NCBI GenBank assembly: GCA_946699065.1
Contig: CAMPDV010000006.1
Span: 496,001-560,000, forward strand
Direction of reading: 5' to 3'
Length of the DNA: 64,000 bases
From: Loxodes magnus
Lineage: Eukaryota; Ciliophora; Karyorelictea; Loxodida; Loxodidae
Part shown: one piece after another, positions 13,496-24,605 of the stretch
How the letters are laid out: each line of letters begins with the position of its first letter
Position numbering within the stretch: position 1 is the stretch's first letter
Program-made: the position numbers and the translations under genes
Notes under the pieces: model-generated
What the model was told of the DNA's origin: nothing
Database searches by the model: none
What the model saw: only the letters and a program-made list of their open reading frames with translations

Positions 13496-14114
13496 AAATA
13501 TCTTCACCTTTTTATCTTTAACCTATCAAGAATGCTTTTTTACTTAGATAACTAAAAAGATTTAAATAGAAAAAGTTTCTAATATTTTTGAAAATAAAGC
13601 AATATAATATTATTTTATTGCTTTTAGCTTTAATAAATAAAAAGCCTTTTAGTTCGTTATCCTTAAAGCTTAATTTGAGCCTTAGAATAATCCTATCTTT
13701 GGTTATAGTTTATTCTTATTTTATTCAAATTAGGTTATAAGTTAATTAGTGATGATCATGCATAGCTTTACTTCGAATCTGCTTTTCTATTATAAAGCCA
13801 TTTCCTATATAGGAATGTATTAGCCCTGTTTTTAATCAATATCTATCTAAAACTGAAGTATGACTCTAAAATAAAATCCTAGTGATTTTAAAAAATGTTA
13901 CGGTTCTTTCCTTTTTCAGTTCTAGTTGGAAATGGTAAATCAATAAAAGCTGCAGAAATTATTTTTAGTGAGCATTTAGTGATAAACCTTTTATAAGCAA
14001 TTCAGTCATTTAAATGTATAATCTTAGTGCTTTATGCGACTTTTTTAATTCTAACATTTTAAGTTAAGATATTATGTTTACTAGAAGTTAATGAATTCTA
14101 TTAATATTCCAAAA

Positions 14115-14153
14115 AGAGCTGCGCGCCATTGAGGTGCTAGGCGCTCTATAATA
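14115..14153 (+). other. Tail motif with short hairpin, copy 1 of 4
   Basis: Contains GAGGTGCTAGGCGCTCTATA at 14131-14150, preceded by AGAGCTGCGC. AGAGC at 14115-14119 can pair with GCTCT at 14143-14147. The same tail closes or neighbours the GC-rich islands at 20.1 and 37.2 kb. Here no GC-rich body precedes it. Confidence 0.6.
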
Positions 14154-14526
14154 ATGTTTTTTAATGAAGTTTGGAGAAAATGATTGACTTTGAAGCTAGA
14201 AATAAAAATATAAGAATATTGTCATATTTATTATATATAAGCATTGCTTTAGCTTTTAGCTACATCTAATTTATTAGTAATTTTTTAATTAATAAAATGC
14301 AATATAGTACCTTAAATGGTTTGAAAATGGATATAAAATCCTTTTTTGCTTCTTTAATTTAAGATAGTTTTTCCTTATGATTTAAGATACTAATTTAAAA
14401 TGAACTAATAGTCATTCTAAATCAATTATACTATGATTAAAGATTTTAAAGTATATGCTTAGTTTAATAGTGAGTTTTATATTTTAATTTAGAGAAAATA
14501 TTATGAGTGCAAGATATAAATGGAAA

Positions 14527-15267
14527 TCATGAGCTTTCTGCTAGTTTAAATAAAGCAGTTTTGTTATGATCAAGTTTTAAAAAATGCTTTTATATTTTTC
14601 TTCTAAGCTCTATTGTATATCTGCTAGTAAAACTATTAATAAGATTTAAATTTTAATGTTATAAGAATGCAGTTAATATATGAAACAAACTAAGTGAGTA
14701 ATTATTCCAATAGGTATCTTTCATAAAGCAAGTTTCATATCTACTTTATTCTTGAACTGAATTTTCTTAAATAGAAATTTACATTTTTATTAATTAGTAC
14801 TTCCAACTTAGTTATTTACCAGTATTCTAATTTCTGATTGAGTAATTACGCTCTAGATTATTCTAAGACCAAGCTAAGTTATTTTAAGTTTCTTCAGTTA
14901 TAATTATATTCGTAGTATCTACAATTTTGCATCTAATTTCTTAAAGCAGCTTAAATAGCACAATATTATTTTCTCTTTAAACTTGCATTTCTTTCTTCTA
15001 GAATATCTAAATCGAAAGCTTTCTTGATAATATTGTAATTATTTAGAATTAACTTCTTTATTATATATCTCTCAATATTATTGCATTTTTGACTGTACAT
15101 ACTTATGAAATTTACCTCTAACGTCATTATAGAAATGCTTTCTATTTTAGCATATATTAAGACTTAAATATTGCTAATACTTCCCAGTTATTTTGTTCTT
15201 TATTCTTCTAACCTTTCTATCTTGCATTTGTGAATCTTATTCTTTTGCTTAATTACTTAATCGAAAC
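14527..15267 (-). CDS. Unrecognised protein H, unit 1 copy (5' end unresolved)
   Basis: Reads leftward to TGA at 14529-14527. The frame gives convincing, charge-balanced protein, for example NKEQNNWEVLAIFK, EIRCKIVDTTNIIITEETQ, ERNYSIRNQNTGKQLSWK and a C-terminus ELRRKIQKHFLKLDHNKTA. One internal TGA reads as Trp (FLQWRQRQIS). No start codon can be chosen; the frame is open rightward past 15.3 kb and an upstream exon is likely. No family recognised. It is present almost unchanged in the duplicate at 29.65 kb. Confidence 0.5.
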
Positions 15268-15819
15268 TTTTAGATGCTAGTGTAGATATAAGAATAAAGT
15301 GAAACATTGATTAATATTAGCTGAAATAGCTTAATTTTATATATAAAAATAGAGGTAGATAACTATAAAGGATATAAAGATAGATCGGTGTATTAAGGAT
15401 ATTAGTGAAAGAAGCATTTTATTCTTCACTGCTTTGGTAAATTTTGTTTTATTCAAAAATATCAACTAGAGATGTTTCATTTCCTGCATTTCTCAACTTC
15501 TTTTTTTCTAGTCTTTGTTAATATTATGAAGAAATAAGCTTTCTGGTAAAGTGATTTCCATATTAAGAGATTGCAATTTGTAGTCACTATATTAAACGCC
15601 ATTCCTAAATTTATTTTCCTTACTTATATATGAATTACAGGCAATTCTTTTATAAATACTTTAATGCTTTTGCTCTAAAAGCTTAAAATATAGTGAATTT
15701 TATTTATTTTAAAGCTTTATATATATAATATATACACTAGTGTATTTGATATTCAATTTTATGTTCTTCAAAACCATTATATTAGCTATTTTTAAACTAC
15801 TTTAGATCAAATTATTAAA

Positions 15820-15886
15820 TGCCTCATGGTGTAACGGTTACCACTTTGGACATCCACCAATCCCAGTTCGATTCTCGGTGAGGCTA
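15820..15886 (+). pseudogene. tRNA-Gln(UUA) pseudogene, unit 1
   Basis: Matches the intact gene at 49919-49990 across acceptor, D and T arms but lacks five bases of the anticodon loop (GGAC joined directly to ATCC), so there is no anticodon. It also carries three G-to-C changes; one breaks the T stem, and the outermost acceptor pair is T-T. About 80 bp of upstream flank also matches the 49.9 kb locus, so it arose by DNA duplication of that locus or its ancestor. Confidence 0.88.
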
Positions 15887-17199
15887 TTTTTTTAAATTTA
15901 CTTAAAAATGAACTTTAATTTTAGGTTAGAATAGCTTTATTTTAGGCTTCTTTAAGAAAACTCTAACTAAAAGTTATTTTTTTCTATTTGATTTAATATT
16001 TAACTTGAGTTCTTTTGCTTTACCATGAAATAATTTATCTGTTAAATCTAAAAGTATTCTTCTAGTAATATCAATCCATAATACTCTTTCGTTATTTTTC
16101 TCCAACTTCTCTATTTCTTTAAAGCATATAGATTTTATGTGATGCTTTTTGATTATTCTTCCATTATCTACCACTAGATATAGATACTTTCTTACTATTT
16201 ATACCATTATTGTAAGATATAAAAATGGATTAAGCCTCTTCTAAAGCAAAAAGCTAAATACCCTTATTAATTACTTAAAAGAGATATTACAACTGTTCTC
16301 CGAGAATCAAATTATAAATCTTCGAAGTTAAAGAAAAACAAGGATCTTCCTATAAACCCCAGTGAGATACATACAAAATTAGACTCTTCAACAGTGCCAA
16401 TCTGGACACCGTTTAAAATAAGTTGTTTTATCAGCAACACTTCTTATCATTCTTGACTTTCTAAGGAAATTATCTTCACTAAGGTCTTCTCAGTTTCTTT
16501 GATTTATTGTTCTAATTATTTTAATAGGTACTTCACATCATTTTCTTCTGTAAACATCTCCATGCTAGTTGCAATAGAGCCTCTAGAATTTTTCTTATTC
16601 TTGATTCTAAAATTTTTAGCAATTCTTGTACAAATGTCACTTACTCTTACAGTAGTAGCCTTTCTTCCTTACTTATCTGATTGGTTTTGGATTTATAGCC
16701 TCTTTTTATTCTATCTCCATCTAGTTTGTCTAATTAGTTATGTTAGTGCTAATATTCTTTTGCTTAATAAACTCGAACTCTTGTTTTTATAGGATATTTG
16801 CAAGCCTTGTTGTTTCTTACCTATGTTCAGTTTAAATATTCCAATATGGTTGGAGTTCGCTTTCTTAATGAATAGTTCTAATCTGTTATCTTATCCAAGC
16901 TGTAATAAGTTTCTTAGTTCTTAACTTTCGTACTTAAGTACTTTAATCTGTTCCTATTGGAAATACTAACTGTTAAATATTGATTTCCTTTTTAATTATC
17001 TTTGATGGAAGTTGTTTTCCTGTTATTATATTAGATTCCTTTCTTTTTATTACTTTAGGAGGTGTTTATTATAGTTATTAGATTCTTTATTAGTTTTGTA
17101 AGTGGGGAGAAGAAGACTCTTGATACTTTTTATGCCTTTTTCTCTAGAGCTTTTTTCTTTGCTCAAGAAAAAGCCGGGAACAAGATTTTAAGACTCCAT
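15824..17199 (-). CDS. Unrecognised basic protein F, unit 1 copy
   Basis: Starts at the ATG at 17199-17197 (MESQNLVPGFFLSKEK). A 17-nt GT..AG intron at 16274-16290 joins a first exon ending FEDLQFDSRRTV to a second with RKYLYLVVDNGRIIKKHHI and ERVLWIDITRRILLDLTDK. With it removed the frame totals 453 codons. Features include Lys/Arg-rich blocks (RQTRWRQNKKRLQ), an acidic patch EMFTEENDVKYLLKQLEQQ and SNFVCISLGFIGRSLFFF. The last 20 or so codons run antisense into the dead tRNA, so the natural end may be near 15974. The copy at 31-32.3 kb has a different tail from a 1-nt length change in a T run. No family recognised. The start lies about 20 bp from the divergent J sequence. Confidence 0.58.
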
Positions 17200-17222
17200 T
17201 TTTTTTAATTAAACTCCAGTGA

Positions 17223-17880
17223 GTTTTAAGACGAAAATAAGTAATTAAAAAAGGAAATTAGTAGCAAATAGGAAACATAAGAGTAAACTCTCTACTAAAA
17301 TAAATAGAAGGGAGACTTAACTAGATTACCTTATATTCATAATCAATCATCTAGAAAACTATGGAAATCCTACAGATATTGAGAAAGGTAAAAACCTGAT
17401 ATAACCAAAGAAATTTATTGAAATGTTTATATTGAAAAAGTAAGAATATCTAGTAAGACAACGCTATCAGTTTAACATTAAGTAAAGACTAGAGGGAAAA
17501 AGACTTTCGAGTAAACTGAGACTAAAATTTTGCACGTGAGAATGTTAATTTACATAAGAAAGTTGTATAAAGGAATAGAATTACATGAATCAATAATGGA
17601 AAAGAATTCATAATAATAAAAAAATGTTTAAAGGAACTACAAGGCACATAATACTAAAGAAAAGAATCTATACTTTGAGCAAGATAAAGAATGAGATGAA
17701 GAAAAAGAAGAATAAGAAATCTATGAGCAAATTCGCAAAAACATAAGAATTACTATGAGAGCAAATACAAATGAATTTAAAGGTTTTAATCAGATAATGG
17801 TAGCAACACTAAAATTATTATTATAAATCCTCTCAGTTCAAATACAAGGTAATATTATTAGATAAGCTAAAAGGTTTAAA
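17223..17880 (+). pseudogene. Decayed coding sequence J, unit 1 copy
   Basis: Homologous to the minus strand at 48.4-49.1 kb. Protein blocks are conserved between the two (SNQKRK.. ANRK, KTRGKK, KILHVR against KILHAR, LYKGIELHESIMEKN against LYQGIELHESIMETN, and an acidic DKEWDEEKEE block). They fall in different frames within each copy, because 1-nt indels separate them. Small unrecognised introns could repair some of the shifts. No family assigned. The rearranged frames suggest a gene or mobile-element protein in decay. Confidence 0.4.
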
Positions 17881-17915
17881 TTAAAATTTGCCCATTTCAC
17901 AAATTTGCAGCCATA

Positions 17916-18681
17916 TCATAGCAGGCGTTTTCTCCTAGAAGTTAGTAGCTCTCTAACTTTTTATTGAAAAATTTCCTCTTTAAATTTAATCCTTTGAGTT
18001 ATAGAACATTTTATTGAAGTATTGAGCCTGCTTTCTCGCCTTGAGCGTTATTTTCTTTGCTCTTGAATTAAATTAAGTATATTTCTTCCCTGTAATTTTT
18101 TTATTTTTATTTAAATACTTGGCATTAGTGATATAAATGCTTATCACTCTATCAAATGTTGCATTCTTCTTTATCTTTAAATTCTATTATTTTTTGGAAG
18201 AGCTTAAAGACGCAATAGATGGAGTTTATTCTTTTTCCTTTGTCACTGCAGGAATTATATTTGACTGTTAAAATATCAAGAGTCCAAATTTCTATTCGCC
18301 AATTATTATTGACTGTTCAAATCTTAAATATAAATCCAGAAGTCAGTCAGTTCCCTATAAGTAGTGTCATAGCCACTGTCACATTTCTCAGTAAGATTCC
18401 GAATAAGCATTCCAAGCGACACATTTTGTTGCCTTAAGGTGCAAACTTCCTCCATGAACTCAACTAACGTAATTGCAAGGGAGGCACAATCTTAGAAGTG
18501 CTCAGGCTTTGCAGTTTCACTTAGAATATTAGTATATTGAGTTTTCTTTACTTCACAGGAAGCCTCTTCATCTATTAGATTAATTATAATTTTCTAAAGC
18601 TGATTTCCTATTGTTACTTAGTGTGTGGCTACGATTCTTCCTGTTAAAAAACAGAAAATAATTGTTCTTAAAACAAGGCAT
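17916..18681 (-). CDS. Unrecognised protein G, unit 1 copy (C-terminus shifted)
   Basis: Starts MPCFKNNYFLFF at 18681. A 16-nt intron (GTAGCCACACACTAAG on the coding strand, 18617-18632) links it to a clear coding frame: LIDEEASCEVKKTQYTN, ETAKPEHFQDCASLAITL, VEFMEEVCTLRQQNVSLGM and ELTDFW. Four internal TGA codons read as Trp. Total 250 codons to TGA at 17918-17916. Relative to the duplicate at 33.0 kb it has one extra base (GGCATTAG against GGCTTAG on the plus strand near 18.12 kb), which gives this copy a different, very basic C-terminus. The duplicate's tail looks more natural, so this copy is probably the mutated one. Function unknown. Confidence 0.6.
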
Positions 18682-19789
18682 TTTTTAAATTTTAGAATTA
18701 ATGCTTAATTACTTTTCTTATTATCTTGTCTATATGCTTATAGTTTGATTTCGGATAACCGTTTTAGATTAAATAACTTTTATTCTGATTCATATTAAAA
18801 TATTTGTTTTCATATTTTAATTATAAAGCTTTGCCTACATTCTTTAATAGATTCTATAGCTTTTATTTTTCTTTTTAGCCTTATATCCTCTTCCTTTCGT
18901 TGACTATCATTACCTCTACTTTTGATTATCAGAATGATCCTATTAGCATATTACTCCTTACTTTAAGTACTTACCTTCAACTTTTGTTAAAGGCTTTTCC
19001 AAGTAACTAGATTTATCTTTTATTGATAATCCCCAATTTTTTTCTTTAGCATTATCCTACTATTTCTACCAGAAATTCAAAGGAGAAGATCCAAGTAAAA
19101 GCTGTGCAAATAGCAAATGAATACTTTTCTAAGTTTCTCAAAAGTATGCAAGGAGTCTATTTTCTTAATGATAAGTTTCTTAATAATTCCTTAAGAAAGG
19201 AAGGCATTATGCAAGATAATTAGCGGATAAGGTTATTTAGCAGGGATTAAGTATCGAAATGGTGTTAAATAACTAAATAGCCAATTGATTAGCACTTTAA
19301 AATTGGTTAAGCATAAAGTTCAATCATTTAATATTTAGTAGGCTATAGCATTATTCACTAAAATAATAAAATACCTTTTAAATGGTAAACTTAAAGCACT
19401 TCACATATCTTTAGTTTGAAGGGAGTAATAAAAATCTATTTCAAGTAGAACATTAAAAGGCACTAAATTAGTTACTTTTTAATATTAATTGTGATTTATT
19501 TGACAGTATGAGAATGTACAGGTATATTTCCCAAATCATATTCTTGGTATTTAATTTTGTAAAGTTATCTTAAAAGAATCTGAGAAATAAGTTAATTGGT
19601 ATACCAAAGTCAATATCCTTCAAAGGAAGTCAGGAAAATTAAAAACCTTTATGTAATCAAAAAATTTAATCTGTAAATACAAAAGTAAGATACAAATCTT
19701 CTTTAGGAGCATCATTAATCTTTGGCTTCAAACCTTAATAAATTAAAAAATTATTTCCAATACTTAACTCTTTATTATTCATAAAATGG

Positions 19790-20166
19790 ATATCGGTCGC
19801 GTCAGAAAAACTAGTAGGTAATCTGGTGCAATGTATACTGCATTGCGACTAATCTCGCACTAGACGGGGAAGGGTGGATAAGCAACGTTGAGACATGCCT
19901 AACTTGTCCCGAGGGTTCTCTCTAGCTGTATGAAAGTTTGACTGACGGGCCTTCTATTAATGACTTAATAACTAATTCTTATTTGGATCTTATTCAAGAA
20001 GACTGAAGCATTTGACTGAAGATTTAAGAATAATTATTTTAAGAAGATTCCCCATTTGTGAAGCTAACATGACTCGATGGACTTCTAGAATTTTAACAAG
20101 AAACATGAGAACATTTGTCTTAATATTGAAAGAACTTTGCAGCAATGAGGTGCTAGGCGCTCTATA
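19790..20166 (+). ncRNA. Candidate structured RNA or RNA-derived element
   Basis: A sharply GC-richer block (19790-19960) in AT-rich surroundings. Its ends can pair: GGTC..GTCAG (19795-19805) with CTGAC..GGCC (19942-19952). Inside is a clean hairpin of GCAATG with CATTGC, and CGGGG can pair with CCCG. A less GC-rich stretch follows to the tail motif GAGGTGCTAGGCGCTCTATA at 20147-20166. No protein frame is convincing. It does not match tRNA, 5S, SRP, RNase P or spliceosomal RNA features that I can recognise. Strand is assigned from the tail. A short retroelement (SINE) is the main alternative. Confidence 0.45.
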
Positions 20167-23100
20167 ATAATTTGTATTTATTAATTATTTATATAATCAT
20201 ATTAATATCATGCAGCAACTTTAATTTCACAATTGCAAACATCAAATAAACAGTTTCAGATATATTTCATTAAAGATACTTTACCAACTTCAATTAACTA
20301 TCAAATCCGAACTCAAGCTTATCCTAGAAAAATTAGATATTGATATTGCTATATTTATGGACACAAGGCTTATGTGCTATAGATTTAAGAAGAAACAATC
20401 TTAAGTAACAGAAAGAGAAATCTAAAACCTATTCAAGATCTATTGCTAGTCAAGCAGAAAACTTTACAAGAAAAAATATTTTAACCATTCTTAGAAGCTC
20501 CAAAAATCTAAGTTGCATTGAGACGACACGAAAGGTGACAATTAGGATTTGACTTACAAATATAAGCAAGTTATAAGGATCCGCGATACAGAAAATCGAG
20601 AAGAATAAAATCTGAAGAATTGATGATTTATAAAAACTCTATAAACTCTAATTCTTGGTAAACCAAAGAAATGTGACTCCACGTTAATATATTATTATAT
20701 AGATTATTAATTACATTTTGGTCTTTTAATAGCATAAGCGAGATATTAATACTATTTCATAAAGGACTTATAAAATTGCTTAGTTATATCTATACAGAGT
20801 ATTTTTTAGATCTGCATTTAGAACAATTAGCATTATCGGGAATTCTAATTTAAGGATAGAACTTCATGTCTTTTATAGGATCTTAATTTAACCTTATGAG
20901 ACACTTACATTTGTTTAGCCTTAGTTACTAGATATCTCATTCATTAATATAATATTTATATATATAGAAAGATAAGAAAAGATATGTATCAAAAGATTAT
21001 TATAAAGTAGTCATTAGGAATTTAGGAGTCTATTGACTTAGATATATATACTCTATATAAATAATAGAGTAAAAATCAAATATAACAGTATTAGGTAGTA
21101 TTAGGTAGTATTAGGTAGTATTAGGTAGTATTAGGTAGTATTAGGTAGTATTAGGTAGTATTAGGTAGTATTAGGTAGTATTAGGTAGTATTAGGTAGTA
21201 TTAGGTAGTATTAGGTAGTATTAGGTAGTATTAGGTAGTATTAGGTAGTATTAGGTAGTATTAGGTAGTATTAGGTAGTATTAGGTAGTATTAGGTAGTA
21301 TTAGGTAGTATTAGGTAGTATTAGGTAGTATTAGGTAGTATTAGGTAGTATTAGGTAGTATTAGGTAGTATTAGGTAGTATTAGGTAGTATTAGGTAGTA
21401 TTAGGTAGTATTAGGTAGTATTAGGTAGTATTAGGTAGTATTGTATTAGGTAGTATTAGGTAGTATTAGGTAGTATTAGGTAGTATTAGGTAGTATTAGG
21501 TAGTATTAGGTAGTATTAGGTAGTATTAGGTAGTTGTTGTAAACCAAATCAACTTAGTAGGAGAGGATTAGGGAAGTAAAAAAGCTAAATAGATTAAAAG
21601 TGGCAAAATCTTATAAACTCTACATAAGGTTTAATATATATAGTGTTGATCAAGAGATGAGTTTCATAATAAAAAAGAAGTTTGGTTTAACAGAGGAATC
21701 ACACTTTTGGTTAACTAAAAGTTTAGTTTTATAAAACTAGAACGAGAAAGAATTTTTTATTCTAGGTCAAAGTAAATAAATGAATGATTACTTACAATCA
21801 AGATTTTCTTCTTTGAATTTTTAAATTAAATGAAAAATAATTTGCTGTAAATACAAATCCAAAAAGCTTTGAACTGATCTGAGTTTAAAAATAAAGAAAC
21901 TTTTAGTAAAAAAATATTTTATTTAATAGCTTAAGAAAAACAATAATGATATACAAATGACTATCTAATAAAAAGCTATTATTATACTATATATAAAGAG
22001 ATTTTCTATTGCAAGATAAATGACAAAATTTGAGATTTTTATGAATTAAAAATTAAATTATAAGAGAGATATCCCTCTAAGGAATTTTTGAGTCTTTTCT
22101 ATATATTTTTTATAAAAAGGTATTATGAACCAGGAATAAGTGTTTATATCCAGTTTTACGAACTTAATTCTTTTGATGGACTTTTATAGTTTTTTAATCT
22201 GTTGTAAAATTACATAGAGTAATGAGTAACTAAATACATCATGCATTAAGATGATAACTTTACTTTATGCAATATTCTCTTCCTTCTTTATTCTGAATGA
22301 TAGTTAAAACTAAATCACTTTCATTCTTTTAGTTGTAGATTTAAATTATTTTTAAGTGCATAATACAGGTATCTATTATCATTAATAGACATACCATTGA
22401 GAAATGTTTTCTTATAGTTTCTCGTTATAAACTAGTAAATGAAGCAGCAGTATTAGAGTGATTATAGATTGATAAACTGGTTAACAAACTACTAGCATTC
22501 TGAGTAAGCTAAAGATTAAAGGTATTAGAGCTGTTATTTAAGTTTTTAGTTAAAATTGAAATTTTTAGATGTATAAGCTTATATCACTACAATTCATTTT
22601 TGTATTACTCATTTTATTATATAATAGGTATATAAGCTTTAAACCCTATTACTTTGCTTAGTAACTTCTATAATTGTATAAACGCTTCCTAAATTATTTA
22701 CACTTCCTTTTATTTTTTACTCATAAAATAAATTTATTTATTCCAAAACTACCTGAAAAATGAAGATTTTCAAATAATTAACTTTAATCAACTAACTGTT
22801 TGTTAGATTTTAATCATGTTAATAGTGCTTAACTTCTACTTTGCTATCTCCCCAACTATCTTTTTAAAGAGGCAAATCTCATTTATATTGAACACTTTTT
22901 GTGATACATCTTTGTAATAATTTCCTGTATAGTAGCTTTGAACCTTGCTACTATCTTTTGGTTAAATAATACTTAGTAGATATCAGTTAGGAATTAGCTA
23001 TTGCATTTTTAAGCATTAAGTGGTTAATTACCTAAGGAGATAATAGCTAGTAGCATGATTTATAATTTTATAATGTTTTAGTATTAAAGAACTTAAGCAA

Positions 23101-24605
23101 TTAATACATTAGCTATTAGCTCTTAACTAAGCAGAGTAGCACATCTACATTTTAACTAGTATGGACTAGTTTAACATGCTAATGACTCATAACACTGAGT
23201 TGAATAGCAATGAAATAATTTAAAAACTAAGCAACCTTCTAACCTAGAAGTCTGATAATTATAAGTTAAGCATATAAGCTTAGCTTACAAGCATCTAAAT
23301 ATAAATAAGAAGAATTAAACTTCATAAGTACTATAGAAATATCTGCTATTTTATTAACTTTATAAGTAAGTATCTCTTTCAAATGGATATAGTAATCCTT
23401 AATAGTTAGTCACAAATAATTTAGAACCTTCATTATATTTTGGTTGCTATATAGAGTGAATACTGGAGGAATCATAGTATTAAATAGGATTTAACTTTAT
23501 GATTAAGCAAAATTAATCAAGATTGCTATTTTATCGATTGATCTGTTTTAAAAGCTGTGGATTTAGTATATATATTCTCTTTATGCTTCATAGAGGAATT
23601 AGGAAAAAAGAAATATTTTATGTAGAAGAGTGAGTGACATATAATACTTGTTATTAGTCAGCTAAATGTTTTTTGGAAAAGAAATCGATAATACATCAGA
23701 GACGATCTTCCAAGCTAAAAAATATAAACTGCTGCTTTCCTCAAAATAAAAGCTATTAAGAAAAGAATAGTTTAAAGGGAAATTTACAAGTAAGACAACA
23801 CTCTGAGGAAAAGTTTGCCTCTTACTACCAATAAGAGAATCTTTATCTTACTCAAACTAAGATGCTTAAGAAGTATAAACTTGCTAATTTTAATTGGTCT
23901 TGACTAATAAATTTAATTAAATAAGTGAAGCGTTGCAATCAAAAGGCAAAGCTAATAATTGGATTACTCTTATAATTGTAATTATGATTATAAAAATATT
24001 TATTTAAAGGTATAAAACTCTCATAGCGGCTATATAAACCTCACTTCTCTTTTATAATGAATTCTCCTAATAGAATAGCTCCCAACTTTCTAAATTAGAA
24101 TACTTCAGCATCAAATTAATTTTCTATCAATCAGTTATTATTACTGCTTCTTAATAGACTTAGTTAATACCTCAAATATAAGATTGACTGCTTTTATTTA
24201 ATTACATGATTCTTTTAATGTAACTAAGTTTTCTTAATCACTCAAACTCTCCCTTTTTCACTTATTCGCTTCTAAAATTTAATCTCATAGATCAAAGCTT
24301 AAAATATAGCTTTATTAAAATAATCTCCTTGTTATTTATAGCACTTCTTTAAGACTCAATATATCAATACTATCAATCATAGTCATACCAAAAGCCATCA
24401 ATTTATGCCTTATAGCAATAACGAGGAAAAATGAGAAAGGATGCTAGTAAAGAATTAAGAGAGAAGTTGCATTAATTAGCATATTTGAAAAAAGAGCGAT
24501 TTATCGTTGAATAAACAAGGTATTATTAACTTTAAATTGAGCTAAGCAAACTTTAATTATGGATACTTTATTTAAAGAAGCTTAAAATCATTATTGCTAA
24601 GTAAA
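20167..24605. other. Spacer of repeat unit 2; minisatellite but no gene recognised
   Basis: Diverged from the spacers at about 34.9-40.2 kb and, more weakly, 5.5-9.4 kb; for instance the start near 20.2 kb matches that near 34.93 kb. Apart from the minisatellite, nothing supports a gene. Confidence 0.5.
21087..21534. repeat. 10-bp minisatellite, about 44 copies
   Basis: Unit TTAGGTAGTA repeated without a visible substitution, with one interruption at 21441-21445 (a 5-bp partial unit TTGTA). The near-perfect identity suggests recent expansion or ongoing homogenisation. The homologous place in unit 3 (near 36.40 kb) has no array. The unit contains TTAGG, but the array is internal and is not a known ciliate telomere repeat. 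It is open in every frame under this code. Confidence 0.97.

Larger units (their letters stand above)
10450..18680. repeat. Segmental duplication, unit 1 copy
   Basis: About 8.2 kb nearly identical to about 25.58-33.80 kb, with scattered single-base differences and small indels. The left edge lies inside the PH gene: exon 1 of A and B is strongly diverged, while everything from near intron 2 onward is almost the same. The right edge is just beyond the start of gene G. It contains the 3' half of PH copy A, genes I, H, F and G, the tRNA pseudogene and the J remnant. Confidence 0.93.

Noticed and set aside
15974..16174. A separate 66-aa minus-strand gene (and its twin at 31099-31299)
   Set aside because: It is the second exon of gene F; the apparent start and TAA stop are artefacts of the standard code.
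16499..16792. Plus-strand hydrophobic frames at 16.5 and 31.6 kb, and similar ones at 18.2, 33.3 and 47.4 kb
   Set aside because: Antisense shadows of genes F and G and of the zinc-knuckle gene region; the minus frames have balanced composition and paralogue support.
21087..21534. Internal telomere or CRISPR array
   Set aside because: The 10-bp unit has no spacers, so it is not CRISPR, and it does not match the known ciliate telomere repeats (G4T2, G4T4, G3T3-type). It is a plain minisatellite.
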